From Marivirga lumbricoides (GTDB lineage: Bacteria > Bacteroidota > Bacteroidia > Cytophagales > Cyclobacteriaceae): 64,000 nt of DNA. Positions 55,356-64,000 of this stretch are shown here, in pieces; the first letter of the stretch is position 1, and every line of letters starts with the position of its first letter. The stretch is taken from NCBI RefSeq assembly GCF_014636295.1, contig NZ_BMEC01000001.1, forward strand, positions 124,001 to 188,000, read 5' to 3'. The position numbers were made by a program, and so were the translations under genes. The notes below the pieces were generated by a model. It was not told the DNA's origin, searched no databases, and saw only the letters and a program-made list of their open reading frames with translations.

Positions 55356-58300
55356 ATGAATAAAAAATTATCAATGAAAGCGAAAAGTTGGAAGTACCTG
55401 CTTTTCTGCGTTTTTAGCATTTTTAGCATATCCTTTAGTATGGCTCAAGATGTTACGGTAAGTGGTACTGTAACCGCTTCAGATGACGGAGGTACAATTC
55501 CCGGAGTAAGTATTCTGGTTACAGGAACCTCCCGTGGTACTACTACGGACCTAGATGGTAGATATACGATAGAAGTACCACAAGATGCTGAATTAGCCTT
55601 CAGCTTTGTGGGTTATGCCACTGAAATAGTACAGGTAGCTGGCAGATCTGTTATAGATGTAAATATGCAGCTTGATATTTCTGAGCTAAGCGAGGTAGTG
55701 GTAATTGGTTATGGTACTCAGAAAAAATCTCTGGTAACAGGAGCCAATTTACAGGTAGATGGTGAAGAACTACAAAACCAAAGCAGAACAAATCCTCTTG
55801 AAGCATTACAAGGTAAAACTTCCGGAGTTCAGATAACTTCTACTTCAGGTCAGCCTGGCTCAGGCCTTAATGTAGTGATCAGAGGGCTTGGCTCTACCGG
55901 TGGCAGCAACCCTCTATACGTAGTAGATGGTGTATTAACATCAGATATCTCCTATTTAAACAGCGCTGATATTGAGTCTATCTCTGTATTGAAAGATGCG
56001 GCTTCGGCAGCTATATATGGCTCTCAGGCTTCTAATGGTGTGGTTCTGGTAACTACCAAAAGCGGACGCAAAAACACTTCCAAAGTTACTTTTGATTCTT
56101 ATTATGGTGTACAGTCAGTTCCTTCCAGGATTGACATGTTGAATTCCAGAGAATATGCTGTAATAATGAATGAAGCAGCTGTCAACAATGGCAGACAGCG
56201 CTTATTTAGCAATAGTGAAATAGAAAACCTAAGTACAGACACTGATTGGATGGGGTACATGTTTGAAGATAATGTAGCTACTCAAAACTACAGTCTTGGC
56301 TTTTCAGGTGGTGGAGATAACAGCACTTATTCCTCTTCATTTTCCTATACACAACAGGGTGGTATTGTTGGTGGAGAAGATTTATCCAATTATGAACGCT
56401 ACAACGCCCGTATTAACTCCACTAATGACATGTATAATGGGTTCCTTACTTTTGGGGAAAATTTAAGCTTTGCTTATATTAAAAGTAATGGTGTTAGAGT
56501 AGGTGACCAGTTTAATAACTCATTGAGACCTGCCTTTGGAGCATCACCTTTACTACCATTTGCCGATGAAAATGGTGACTATTACAATACCACAGGTGAT
56601 TCTGAACCATGGTTAAATGGCTATTCTAATCCTTATGCTGAAATGCAGCTAAATAACCAGAATGAAAACAATACACAGAAGCTATTGGGTAATGTATATG
56701 CTGAACTGAATCTGCTGCATAATTTAAAATTTCGCACCAGTTTAGGTTTAGATTATTATGCCTCAGAAGGACACTCCTACGAGCCGATTTATGAATTATC
56801 CATTTACTCGTTCAGGCAATATGACAGAGTTTACCAATCTCAAAGTAAAGGTTATACCATGTTGTGGGATAACTTACTTACCTATGATTTTAGCATAAAG
56901 GCTGATCATCAATTTCAGGCTATGGCAGGTACTTCAGCTTATAATTATCAAGGTACCAACATAAGTGGCAATAATGTTAACCTTATATTCAATAGCCTGA
57001 AATATGCGTGGCTAAGCAATGCCACCAATTCTAATGGCGCTCAAATGAATATCAATGGTGGTCCTGAATACACTAATAAAAGAATGTCTTACTTCGGTAG
57101 ATTAAACTATAACTACAAAGAAAAATACTTAATTAATACTACTTTCAGAGCAGATGGCTCTTCAAATTTTTCAAAAAGTAATCGTTGGGGTTACTTCCCT
57201 TCTATTTCCGGTGGCTGGGTAATTTCCGATGAGGACTTTCTACCAAAATCACCATTGCTCAACTTTTTAAAGTTAAGAGCAAGCTGGGGACAGGTAGGTA
57301 ATCAAAACGCAGGAGCTTTCCAATATTTAGCACCTATTACTTTTGCTAATACTAACTACAACTTTGGTGATGAAGAAGGTGTACTCACTCCGGGAGCCTA
57401 CCCAAGCAGATTGGCAAATAGTGATCTTAAATGGGAAGTTTCAGAGCAAACTAACATTGGTATTGATGCCAGATTACTAAGTAATACATTATCTGTTAAC
57501 CTGGATGTATATCAAAAAATCAACAAAGACTGGATTATTCTGGCTCCTGTACTTGCTACTGCAGGCGCAGATGCACCCTTTATTAATGGAGGGGATGTTA
57601 CCAACAAAGGGATAGAGCTGGCACTTAACTATAATAACAACATAGGTGATTTAGAATACAGTGTTGGAATTAACGGAGCTTATAATCAAAACAAGGTAGG
57701 AAATGTACCTACAGCAGACGGAATTATTCACGGAGAAATCAATCAACTTTATGATAATTCACCAGAGTTTTACCGAGCTGAGAGTGGTTTTCCATTAGGT
57801 TATTTCTGGGGACTGGAAACAGACGGAATCTTCCAGAACCAGGCAGAAATAAATGCATACTCGTCTGATGGAGAACTTATCCAACCTACTGCAAGCCCGG
57901 GAGATGTTAAATTTGTAGATCAAAATGGAGACGGGGTTATTAATTCTTCAGATAAAGTTAATATTGGAAACCCTAACCCTGATTTTACTTTTGGCTTAAA
58001 TCTTAACCTGAACTACAAAGGTTTTGACCTGCTTTTAACAGCCAATGGAGTAGCAGGTAATCAAATTGTACAATCTTACCGAAATCAGGCAAGTCAATTT
58101 GCCAACCATACTTCGGAGGTATTGGGTAGATGGACAGGAGAAGGTACTTCCAACACCATTCCAAGGGTAACTTTAGACAATAGAAACTATACCAATTTTT
58201 CTGACTTATACGTAGAAAACGGGGATTTTCTTCGAATCAATAACCTAACAATAGGTTATGACCTTACCAAAGCAGCTAAAAATCTACAAATAGAGAAATT

Positions 58301-58472
58301 AAGAGTATATGCTTCAGGGCTTAACCTTTATACATTCACAAACTACAGTGGAATGGATCCGGAAATAGGTTATGGAATTTCATCTAATAATTATTCCTTC
58401 TCTTCAGGAGTTGATTTAGGTTACTATCCCAGGCCACGTACCTTTTTAGTTGGTTTAAATGTAATATTTTAA
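55356..58472 (+). CDS. SusC/RagA-family TonB-dependent outer-membrane receptor
   Basis: About 1038 aa from the start I prefer (MNKKLSMKAKSWKYLLFCVF); an in-frame ATG at 55305 gives 1055 aa but puts 17 residues before the signal peptide. It has a signal peptide ending SFSMAQ, a carboxypeptidase-regulatory-like domain (VSGTVTASDDGGTIPGVSIL), the SusC box LSEVVVIGYGTQKKSLVTGA, and a plug (NPLYVVDGVL, SISVLKDAASAAIYGSQASN). The beta-barrel ends in YPRPRTFLVGLNVIF. It imports oligosaccharides together with the SusD lipoprotein encoded 13 bp downstream. Confidence 0.96.
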   Translation: MNKKLSMKAKSWKYLLFCVFSIFSISFSMAQDVTVSGTVTASDDGGTIPGVSILVTGTSRGTTTDLDGRYTIEVPQDAELAFSFVGYATEIVQVAGRSVIDVNMQLDISELSEVVVIGYGTQKKSLVTGANLQVDGEELQNQSRTNPLEALQGKTSGVQITSTSGQPGSGLNVVIRGLGSTGGSNPLYVVDGVLTSDISYLNSADIESISVLKDAASAAIYGSQASNGVVLVTTKSGRKNTSKVTFDSYYGVQSVPSRIDMLNSREYAVIMNEAAVNNGRQRLFSNSEIENLSTDTDWMGYMFEDNVATQNYSLGFSGGGDNSTYSSSFSYTQQGGIVGGEDLSNYERYNARINSTNDMYNGFLTFGENLSFAYIKSNGVRVGDQFNNSLRPAFGASPLLPFADENGDYYNTTGDSEPWLNGYSNPYAEMQLNNQNENNTQKLLGNVYAELNLLHNLKFRTSLGLDYYASEGHSYEPIYELSIYSFRQYDRVYQSQSKGYTMLWDNLLTYDFSIKADHQFQAMAGTSAYNYQGTNISGNNVNLIFNSLKYAWLSNATNSNGAQMNINGGPEYTNKRMSYFGRLNYNYKEKYLINTTFRADGSSNFSKSNRWGYFPSISGGWVISDEDFLPKSPLLNFLKLRASWGQVGNQNAGAFQYLAPITFANTNYNFGDEEGVLTPGAYPSRLANSDLKWEVSEQTNIGIDARLLSNTLSVNLDVYQKINKDWIILAPVLATAGADAPFINGGDVTNKGIELALNYNNNIGDLEYSVGINGAYNQNKVGNVPTADGIIHGEINQLYDNSPEFYRAESGFPLGYFWGLETDGIFQNQAEINAYSSDGELIQPTASPGDVKFVDQNGDGVINSSDKVNIGNPNPDFTFGLNLNLNYKGFDLLLTANGVAGNQIVQSYRNQASQFANHTSEVLGRWTGEGTSNTIPRVTLDNRNYTNFSDLYVENGDFLRINNLTIGYDLTKAAKNLQIEKLRVYASGLNLYTFTNYSGMDPEIGYGISSNNYSFSSGVDLGYYPRPRTFLVGLNVIF

Positions 58473-58485
58473 AAATCTTTCAGAT

Positions 58486-60078
58486 ATGAAACTATATAAT
58501 TTTTATTTACTACTCATTATTTTGGGTGCATTTACAGTTACTTCCTGCACAGATGAATACCTGGATGCAGAACCGCTTACAGAGCGTAACACCGACAACT
58601 TCTATAAAACACCTGCTGATGTTTATGATGCTTTAGTAGGATGTTATGATGGAATGCAAGTTGCAGTGGGCGGGGTTAGCGGCCTAAGTTACCCTATCAC
58701 ATCAATGATTCTATCGGATAATTTATACGGTGGAACTGGAAATGCAGATGCTTTTACTTTTCAAACTGTAGATGAATTTGATTTAAGCCGTGCACCTGCT
58801 GAACAGAATTTATTAGAGCCTTTGTGGGTGGCTTATTACAGAGGAATTTACAGATGTAATTCACTACTGCAAAATGTTAACAATGTAGAATGGGGCACTG
58901 ATACAGCATTAAGAGATCAATATATAGCTGAAACAAGGGTAATCAGATCATACCTTTATTTCCAAATGGTGAAATTATGGGGAAACATTCCTTTACTCAC
59001 TGAACCCTCTCCTGAAAATATAGAGCAAGCTGAAGCAGAAGAAGTATACAAGGTAATTGCTGAGGACTTAGTTTTTGCTTCTGAGAATTTGCCAGATCAG
59101 CCTTATACAAGTGTTGAAGCAGGCAGAATTACCAAATGGGCTGCCAAATCTTTGCTGGGTAGGGTTTACCTTTACTATACTGGTTATTACGGAGCAACTG
59201 ATTTAGTAGGAATTGTATCAAAAGACAAAGCTCTGCAACATTTAGAAGATGTAATTGCTTCAAGCGGGCATGATTTAGTTCCTGATTTTGCTTCTTTATG
59301 GCCAGCCGCTTCCCTGGAAGACTATGCAGGAGAAAACAATGAAGAAGTAGTTTTCTCTGTTAAACTGACTTACACAAGTGATTACAATGGTAATACTGAT
59401 GGTAACCACTGGATGGTAATGTTAGGAATGCGTGAATTTGCCTCTTATCCTTACGGAAATGGTTGGGGAATTACAGTAACTCCTAAAATATACCAGGCTT
59501 TTAGTGCTAACGACAGTAGAAGAAATGCATCTATTATAGCAATAGATGAAGAAAATATACCTTTTGATAAAATTAACAGTCAGCGTGAATATACTGGTTA
59601 TTACAGCAAAAAATATGCGCCATTAGTAGATTCAGCCGGGACCAGCATCACTGCAGCTGTAGGTGCAACCGACTTTCAAATTGGACAGTTTCAAGACTTT
59701 TTCGTGATTCGCTATTCCGATGTGTTGCTTATGGCTGCTGAATTAGGTAGTACTAATGCACAGGACTACCTGGACAAAGTAAGAAGCAGAGCCTTTGGAG
59801 AAAATTTCACAAGTGTGCCCGTAAGTACTGAAGCCATTCAAAATGAAAGACAATTAGAATTTGCTCTTGAAGGTATCCGCTATTGGGATTTATTAAGAAG
59901 AGGTGTTGATGTGGCAGCCAGCATTATTGCAGAATCAACCACTCTATCTAATGGAGGAGTAGCAACTCCAAAAACAATTTCTGCCTCCAATATTCTGGCA
60001 ACTAAAGGATTGCAGCAAATCCCCAATAATCAGATTACACTTTCGAATGAAGTATTAAAGCAAAATACTGGTTGGTAA
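58486..60078 (+). CDS. SusD/RagB-family glycan-binding lipoprotein
   Basis: A 530-aa outer-membrane lipoprotein with signal peptide and lipobox Cys in AFTVTSCTDEYLD. SusD features include EPLTERNTDNFYKTPADVYD, the TPR-like YIAETRVIRSYLYFQMVKLW with GNIPLLTEPSP, and the closing RQLEFALEGIRYWDLLRRGV. It lies over the SusC barrel as a lid and captures glycans. It follows SusC after 13 bp and precedes a third surface lipoprotein gene. Confidence 0.96.
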   Translation: MKLYNFYLLLIILGAFTVTSCTDEYLDAEPLTERNTDNFYKTPADVYDALVGCYDGMQVAVGGVSGLSYPITSMILSDNLYGGTGNADAFTFQTVDEFDLSRAPAEQNLLEPLWVAYYRGIYRCNSLLQNVNNVEWGTDTALRDQYIAETRVIRSYLYFQMVKLWGNIPLLTEPSPENIEQAEAEEVYKVIAEDLVFASENLPDQPYTSVEAGRITKWAAKSLLGRVYLYYTGYYGATDLVGIVSKDKALQHLEDVIASSGHDLVPDFASLWPAASLEDYAGENNEEVVFSVKLTYTSDYNGNTDGNHWMVMLGMREFASYPYGNGWGITVTPKIYQAFSANDSRRNASIIAIDEENIPFDKINSQREYTGYYSKKYAPLVDSAGTSITAAVGATDFQIGQFQDFFVIRYSDVLLMAAELGSTNAQDYLDKVRSRAFGENFTSVPVSTEAIQNERQLEFALEGIRYWDLLRRGVDVAASIIAESTTLSNGGVATPKTISASNILATKGLQQIPNNQITLSNEVLKQNTGW

Positions 60079-60098
60079 TAATTAAATTAAGATAAGAT

Positions 60099-60941
60099 AT
60101 GAAAAATTTATTTATAATTCTATCGGCATTCGTAATTGCTTTTACAGCTTGCGAATCACATGAAAATGAATTACCCTCAATTGATATAAATCAAAGCGAC
60201 CTCAATTTTGTAGTCACTCAGAACCCTGAAAAGGATAATGAAGTAACTATGGAAAGCACGGATAAATCCGTTATTCCTTATTGGGAATATACAAAAGATG
60301 GTGAAGTATGGGGGTTTTCCAATAAGAAAAAATTCATGGTAAACCTCCCATTCCTTGGGACTTACTCAGTCAACTATCATGTATTAACAGGCGGAGGAAC
60401 TTTTGAAGCTGAACCAGTGCAAATAACTGTTACCAGTAACGATGAAGAGTTCTTTAGTGCAGAAGAATGGGGAATGCTAACCGGAGGAGTAGAAGGTAAA
60501 ACATGGGTTTTAAACATGGAAAGCCCAATGGGTTTCGGAGGTTTAGATTTTCCTTACAATGAAGAGGGTGCTGACTACTGGAATTGGTATCCTGATTTAG
60601 CAAGTAATGATTGGATAATGGAAGACAAAAACTGGGGTGAAATGACATTTGACCTCAATGGTAGCTATAATGTATCTGTTACACAGACTGCCTTGAATTC
60701 CTCTGAACAAACTACTAAAAAAGGCTCATTTAATTACGATATTGAAGAACATAGCTTAATTTTTAATGGTGGCGTTGAAATGCTTATCGGAGGTGACCAT
60801 TACCCGGATGCCAGCACCTGGAGCAATGTTGAAATTATTGAATTATCTGACAGTACATTGAGACTAGCCACAATAAGAGACCAAAGCAGAACAGGTGAAG
60901 GATTGGCTAAGCTGATATTTCATTACAAACCTAAAGAATAG
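60099..60941 (+). CDS. Surface glycan-binding lipoprotein (SusE-position)
   Basis: A 280-aa lipoprotein (lipobox in IAFTACESHENE). Residues 35-110 form an Ig/PKD-like domain (VIPYWEYTKDGEVWGFSNKK, LGTYSVNYHVLTGGG). The C-terminal half has a jelly-roll-like pattern rich in Trp (KTWVLNMESPMGFGGLDFPY, YWNWYPDL, DWIMEDKNWGEMTFD). Proteins at this place in Sus-like loci bind the target polysaccharide at the cell surface; the Trp clusters suit sugar stacking. It is the last gene before a strong hairpin terminator, so it belongs to the SusC-SusD transcript. Confidence 0.8.
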   Translation: MKNLFIILSAFVIAFTACESHENELPSIDINQSDLNFVVTQNPEKDNEVTMESTDKSVIPYWEYTKDGEVWGFSNKKKFMVNLPFLGTYSVNYHVLTGGGTFEAEPVQITVTSNDEEFFSAEEWGMLTGGVEGKTWVLNMESPMGFGGLDFPYNEEGADYWNWYPDLASNDWIMEDKNWGEMTFDLNGSYNVSVTQTALNSSEQTTKKGSFNYDIEEHSLIFNGGVEMLIGGDHYPDASTWSNVEIIELSDSTLRLATIRDQSRTGEGLAKLIFHYKPKE

Positions 60942-60963
60942 TATTTTAATACATTGATAAAAG

Positions 60964-60998
60964 AACCTAAGACTCTAATAATAAGAGTCTTAGGTTTT
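60964..60998 (+). terminator. Terminator or attenuator between lipoprotein and GH2 genes
   Basis: AACCTAAGACTCT and AGAGTCTTAGGTT form a perfect 13-bp stem around a 7-nt loop, followed by TT and a T-rich stretch. It lies 22 bp after the lipoprotein stop and would reduce or stop transcription into the glycosidase genes. Confidence 0.8.
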
Positions 60999-61027
60999 CA
61001 CTTATTTATCTCCTTACAATTTAACTA

Positions 61028-63502
61028 ATGATCAAAAGGAATTCTCTCTTTATACTTATCTTACTTCTTTCTGCTAAATATATAGCCGCACAAAGCTTTA
61101 TTACCTCAAAAAGCAATGACAGAAAAATACCTTTCAACGAAAACTGGAAATTCCATTTAAATGAGGAGGGTACAGACACGCTATCAAAAGCTTCAGACTG
61201 GCAAACTCTGAACCTCCCCCATGATTGGAGCATTGAAAGAAACTTTGATGAAAATAGCAAAGCAGGAATTGGCGGAGGAGCATTAAGCGGAGGTCTTGGC
61301 TGGTATAAAAAAGAATTCACTCTTTCTAAAAAAGATTCCGGTAAAAAAATCAGCATCCTCTTTGATGGCGTTTACATGAACAGCGAGGTTTGGATCAATG
61401 GCCACTACTTAGGCAAAAGACCAAATGGCTACATCGGTTTCTCTTATGACTTAACCCCTCACCTTAATTATGGCTCAAAAGCCAATGAAATTTTGGTAAA
61501 AGTAGACAATTCGCAGCAGCCCAATTCCAGGTGGTATTCAGGCAGCGGAATTTACAGAAACGTGTGGCTCATTGCTACTAATCAGTTGCACGTAGCACAA
61601 TGGGGCACATTTGTTACCACTCCCTTAGTAACTGAAGAAAGTGCCACTATTACAGTACAGGTAGACATCGTAAATGAATACAAAGACAATAAAGATGCTT
61701 CAATAACTCATTACATTACTGATAATGGTAAAAAGCTGGCAAGTGCTCAGTCTCAAACAATATCTATTGAAGCCAATAAAAACAAAAAAATTACTCAGTC
61801 ATTCACATTAAAAAACCCGACTTTATGGTCGGTAAAGCAACCACATATGTACTCCCTGATCACAGAAATAACTGTAGAAGGAAAAGTAGTAGATCAGTAT
61901 GAAACACCTGTAGGCATTCGTTCCTTCAAGTTTGATCTGGACAAAGGGTTTATCCTCAATGGAAAGTCTGTAAAGATTAAGGGTGTTTGCCTACACCATG
62001 ATTTAGGTCCTTTGGGTGCCGCTGTCAATACCCGGGCTATTGAACGACAGCTCGAAATCATGAAAGAAATGGGGGTAAACGGTATCCGTACTGCGCACAA
62101 TCCTCCTGCTCCTGAATTACTCGATCTCTGTGATGAAATGGGCTTTATCGTAATGGATGAGTCATTTGATATCTGGGAAAGCAGCAAAACTACTTTTGAT
62201 TATGGTACTGAATGGGATGAATGGCATAAGAAAGATTTGGAAGATCAAATCCTGAGGGACAGAAACCATCCAAGTATTTTTATGTGGAGCATTGGAAATG
62301 AAGTGCATGAGCAATGGAGTGAAAGAGGTGCTGAAATAGGGCGTGAATTATCTGCAATAGTAAAAAACATGGACACAACCCGCCTGGTTACAGCAGGAAT
62401 GAACCCTCCTATTCATGTAAAAGATGCGGGTGTTACCATTCAGTTTGAAGAAACAGCAGCCGAACCCAATGCATTAGCAGGCTCTGGCGCTTTAGACATC
62501 ATTGGTTATAATTATGCCCATCAGACTTATAAAGATCACCAAAAGAATTTTCCTAATACGCCATTTATCGCAACGGAAACTTCTTCTGCCCTGGCTACCA
62601 GAGGTTATTACGAATTTCCTTCTGACACTACCAAAATATGGCCCCTGCGATGGGATAAATTATTCACAGAAGGAAACGCTGACAATACTGTTTCAGCATT
62701 TGACCAGGTGCGTACACCCTGGGGTTCTTTGCACGAAACCACCTGGAAAATCATTAAGAAATATGATTTCCTTTCCGGATTTTACATCTGGACAGGCTTT
62801 GACTACTTAGGTGAACCCACTCCTTACACCTGGCCTTCAAGGAGCTCCTATTTCGGCATAGTAGACTTAGCAGGTTTCCCAAAGGATAGCTATTACATGT
62901 ACAAAAGCGAATGGACACAAGATACAGTATTGCACATTCTACCACATTGGAACTGGGAAAAGGGGCAAACGGTAGATGTTTGGGCCTACTACAACCACGC
63001 TGACGAAGTAGAGTTGTTCCTGAATGGAAAGGCAATCGGCAAAAAACGTAAAGAAGGAGATGATTTGCACGTGATGTGGAGATTTCCTTTTGAAGCAGGC
63101 ACACTTATGGCAAAATCATATAAAAATGGAAAGCTGGTAAAAGAAACTGAAGTGAAAACTGCCGGAAAGCCAGCCAAACTCCAACTTCAAGCAGATAGAA
63201 AAATCATTAAAGCCGATGGAAAAGACCTATCCTTTATCACGGTGAATATCACTGATAAAGATGGAGTGTTGGCACCGAGAGCAGACCATAATATTCAGTT
63301 TTCTGTAGAAGGCAATGGTAAAATAGTAGGCGTGGCAAGTGGAGACCCAACTAACCATCAATCCTTTAAAGGAAAAGAGCATAAAGCATTAAATGGCAAA
63401 TGTCTTGTAATAGTCCAGTCAGAAAAGGAACCCGGAGCTATTACTTTAAAAGCAAGTGCCAACGGTTTAGAAACATCATCAATTTCAATTATATCTGAAT
63501 AA
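61028..63502 (+). CDS. Glycoside hydrolase family 2 enzyme (beta-galactosidase-like)
   Basis: An 824-aa protein with signal peptide (cleaved near YIAAQ). A GH2 sugar-binding domain spans about 35-190 (NLPHDWSIERNF, DGVYMNSEVWINGHYLGKRP) and an Ig-like sandwich about 195-295. The TIM barrel has KGVCLHHDLGPLGAAVN and GIRTAHNPPAPELLDLCDEM, the acid/base Glu425 in WSIGNEVHE and the nucleophile Glu517 in IATETSSA. DUF4982 and invasin-like domains fill the C-terminus. It is periplasmic or surface-exposed; specificity (beta-galactosidase or another exo-glycosidase) cannot be fixed by eye. It follows a hairpin after the SusCD genes and lies 6 bp before the GH31-like gene. Confidence 0.92.
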   Translation: MIKRNSLFILILLLSAKYIAAQSFITSKSNDRKIPFNENWKFHLNEEGTDTLSKASDWQTLNLPHDWSIERNFDENSKAGIGGGALSGGLGWYKKEFTLSKKDSGKKISILFDGVYMNSEVWINGHYLGKRPNGYIGFSYDLTPHLNYGSKANEILVKVDNSQQPNSRWYSGSGIYRNVWLIATNQLHVAQWGTFVTTPLVTEESATITVQVDIVNEYKDNKDASITHYITDNGKKLASAQSQTISIEANKNKKITQSFTLKNPTLWSVKQPHMYSLITEITVEGKVVDQYETPVGIRSFKFDLDKGFILNGKSVKIKGVCLHHDLGPLGAAVNTRAIERQLEIMKEMGVNGIRTAHNPPAPELLDLCDEMGFIVMDESFDIWESSKTTFDYGTEWDEWHKKDLEDQILRDRNHPSIFMWSIGNEVHEQWSERGAEIGRELSAIVKNMDTTRLVTAGMNPPIHVKDAGVTIQFEETAAEPNALAGSGALDIIGYNYAHQTYKDHQKNFPNTPFIATETSSALATRGYYEFPSDTTKIWPLRWDKLFTEGNADNTVSAFDQVRTPWGSLHETTWKIIKKYDFLSGFYIWTGFDYLGEPTPYTWPSRSSYFGIVDLAGFPKDSYYMYKSEWTQDTVLHILPHWNWEKGQTVDVWAYYNHADEVELFLNGKAIGKKRKEGDDLHVMWRFPFEAGTLMAKSYKNGKLVKETEVKTAGKPAKLQLQADRKIIKADGKDLSFITVNITDKDGVLAPRADHNIQFSVEGNGKIVGVASGDPTNHQSFKGKEHKALNGKCLVIVQSEKEPGAITLKASANGLETSSISIISE

Positions 63503-63508
63503 TAAAAA

Positions 63509-64000
63509 ATGCAATTAAACACTTTAACACCACCTACCGGAATGCTCAAGCGCTTCAGGAAACTGATACTAATTGGAGCCTGCAGCTTACCGGCTATTGC
63601 TGTGCAGGCGCAAATCCAGAACACTGATGTGCTGAATGAGCCGTACGATGTTAGTAAAGATTTCGAAAATTATCAGAACACCTTCTATTTTGCCGATGAA
63701 CTGGTTGCATTCGATCCTGCAACAGGAAAAGGCACTATCAGGTACCAACGATACAATTACGAAACAAGGCAGGCTTTCGACAATATGCTGGTAAAGCCTA
63801 TTGCAGCGGAAGCCAACGAATTTCCTACTACTGAATACGAAGCTGCTCCTGAACTTCCTTTTCAGCTACAGTTTGTGTCGGATAGAACCATCAGAATAAA
63901 GATGGCTTCCGGCCCGCAATTTCACAATCAGGAAGAATCACTCATGTTGGTGGAAGGAACCGCTCCCAACCATCCTGAATTATGGCAACATGCTAAAATA
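63509..64000 (+). CDS. GH31-like glycosidase, N-terminal part only
   Basis: The first 164 codons of a gene that continues past the right edge. It has a signal peptide (a second possible start is the Met at 63542, giving MLKRFRKLILIGACSLPAIA; cleavage near VQAQ). Beta-rich sequence follows (FYFADELVAFDPATGKGTIR, LPFQLQFVSDRTIRIKMASG), similar to the N-terminal domain of GH31 alpha-xylosidases and alpha-glucosidases. The catalytic barrel is outside the window. GH2 plus GH31 behind SusCD would fit a galactosylated xyloglucan-like or alpha-glucoside substrate, but that is speculation. Confidence 0.6.
   Translation, partial: MQLNTLTPPTGMLKRFRKLILIGACSLPAIAVQAQIQNTDVLNEPYDVSKDFENYQNTFYFADELVAFDPATGKGTIRYQRYNYETRQAFDNMLVKPIAAEANEFPTTEYEAAPELPFQLQFVSDRTIRIKMASGPQFHNQEESLMLVEGTAPNHPELWQHAKI

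Overview
The window comes from an AT-rich member of the Bacteroidota, most likely a marine or soil Cytophagales (Marivirga/Fulvivirga-like; the genus is a guess). Supporting signs are TAnnTTTG-type promoters, SusC/SusD pairs, a one-protein hybrid two-component regulator, the SUF operon layout, a ComEC without a clear metallo-beta-lactamase domain, and families common in this phylum (5-fold beta-flower repeat protein, CPPxC small protein, DUF1826, MerC). No transposase, phage gene or CRISPR array is visible.

Layout. 1-8.5 kb: the 5' end of a SusC receptor, a TIM-barrel protein, a secreted repeat protein, a phytase-like lipoprotein, a cold-shock protein, MsrB, a HAMP/GAF/PAS sensor and an acyl-CoA synthetase. 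8.9-15.1 kb: the complete Fe-S assembly operon sufB-C-D-S-E, followed by a DUF59 protein and a bacilliredoxin. 15.3-25.2 kb (minus strand): a compact three-gene cassette made of a cytosolic M48-type metallopeptidase, a 1819-aa protein (possible degenerate kinase, DUF4011, SF1 helicase, Vsr-like nuclease, WGR) and a DUF4132 protein. It sits against a tRNA-Leu gene and about 1 kb of repeat-rich DNA with a gene remnant. It is the best candidate here for an undescribed conflict or defence system.

26.6-36.4 kb (minus strand): a NarL/NarX-type two-component pair, a membrane protein with a small CPPxC protein, an ABC-F ATPase, RecQ, an enoyl-CoA hydratase and ComEC. 36.5-43.2 kb: a metal-homeostasis region. 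MerC, a COG0523 GTPase and DUF1826, plus two gene remnants joined by a deletion, run leftwards. An ABC exporter with a His-rich loop and a DUF3299-like protein run rightwards. A thioredoxin-reductase-like flavoprotein lies beyond. Three related GCAAC-type palindromes in the control regions suggest one regulon, probably zinc/Zur.

43.6-50.3 kb: a giant TraB/GumN-domain protein, a Cys-rich CWC protein, and metE under a cobalamin riboswitch, with a large nested inverted repeat after metE. 50.9-64 kb: a polysaccharide utilisation locus (hybrid two-component regulator, SusC, SusD, surface lipoprotein, GH2, start of a GH31-like enzyme). A 100-bp repeat occurs twice, before the beta-flower gene and before the hybrid regulator, and a LacI-like palindrome occurs before both SusC genes.
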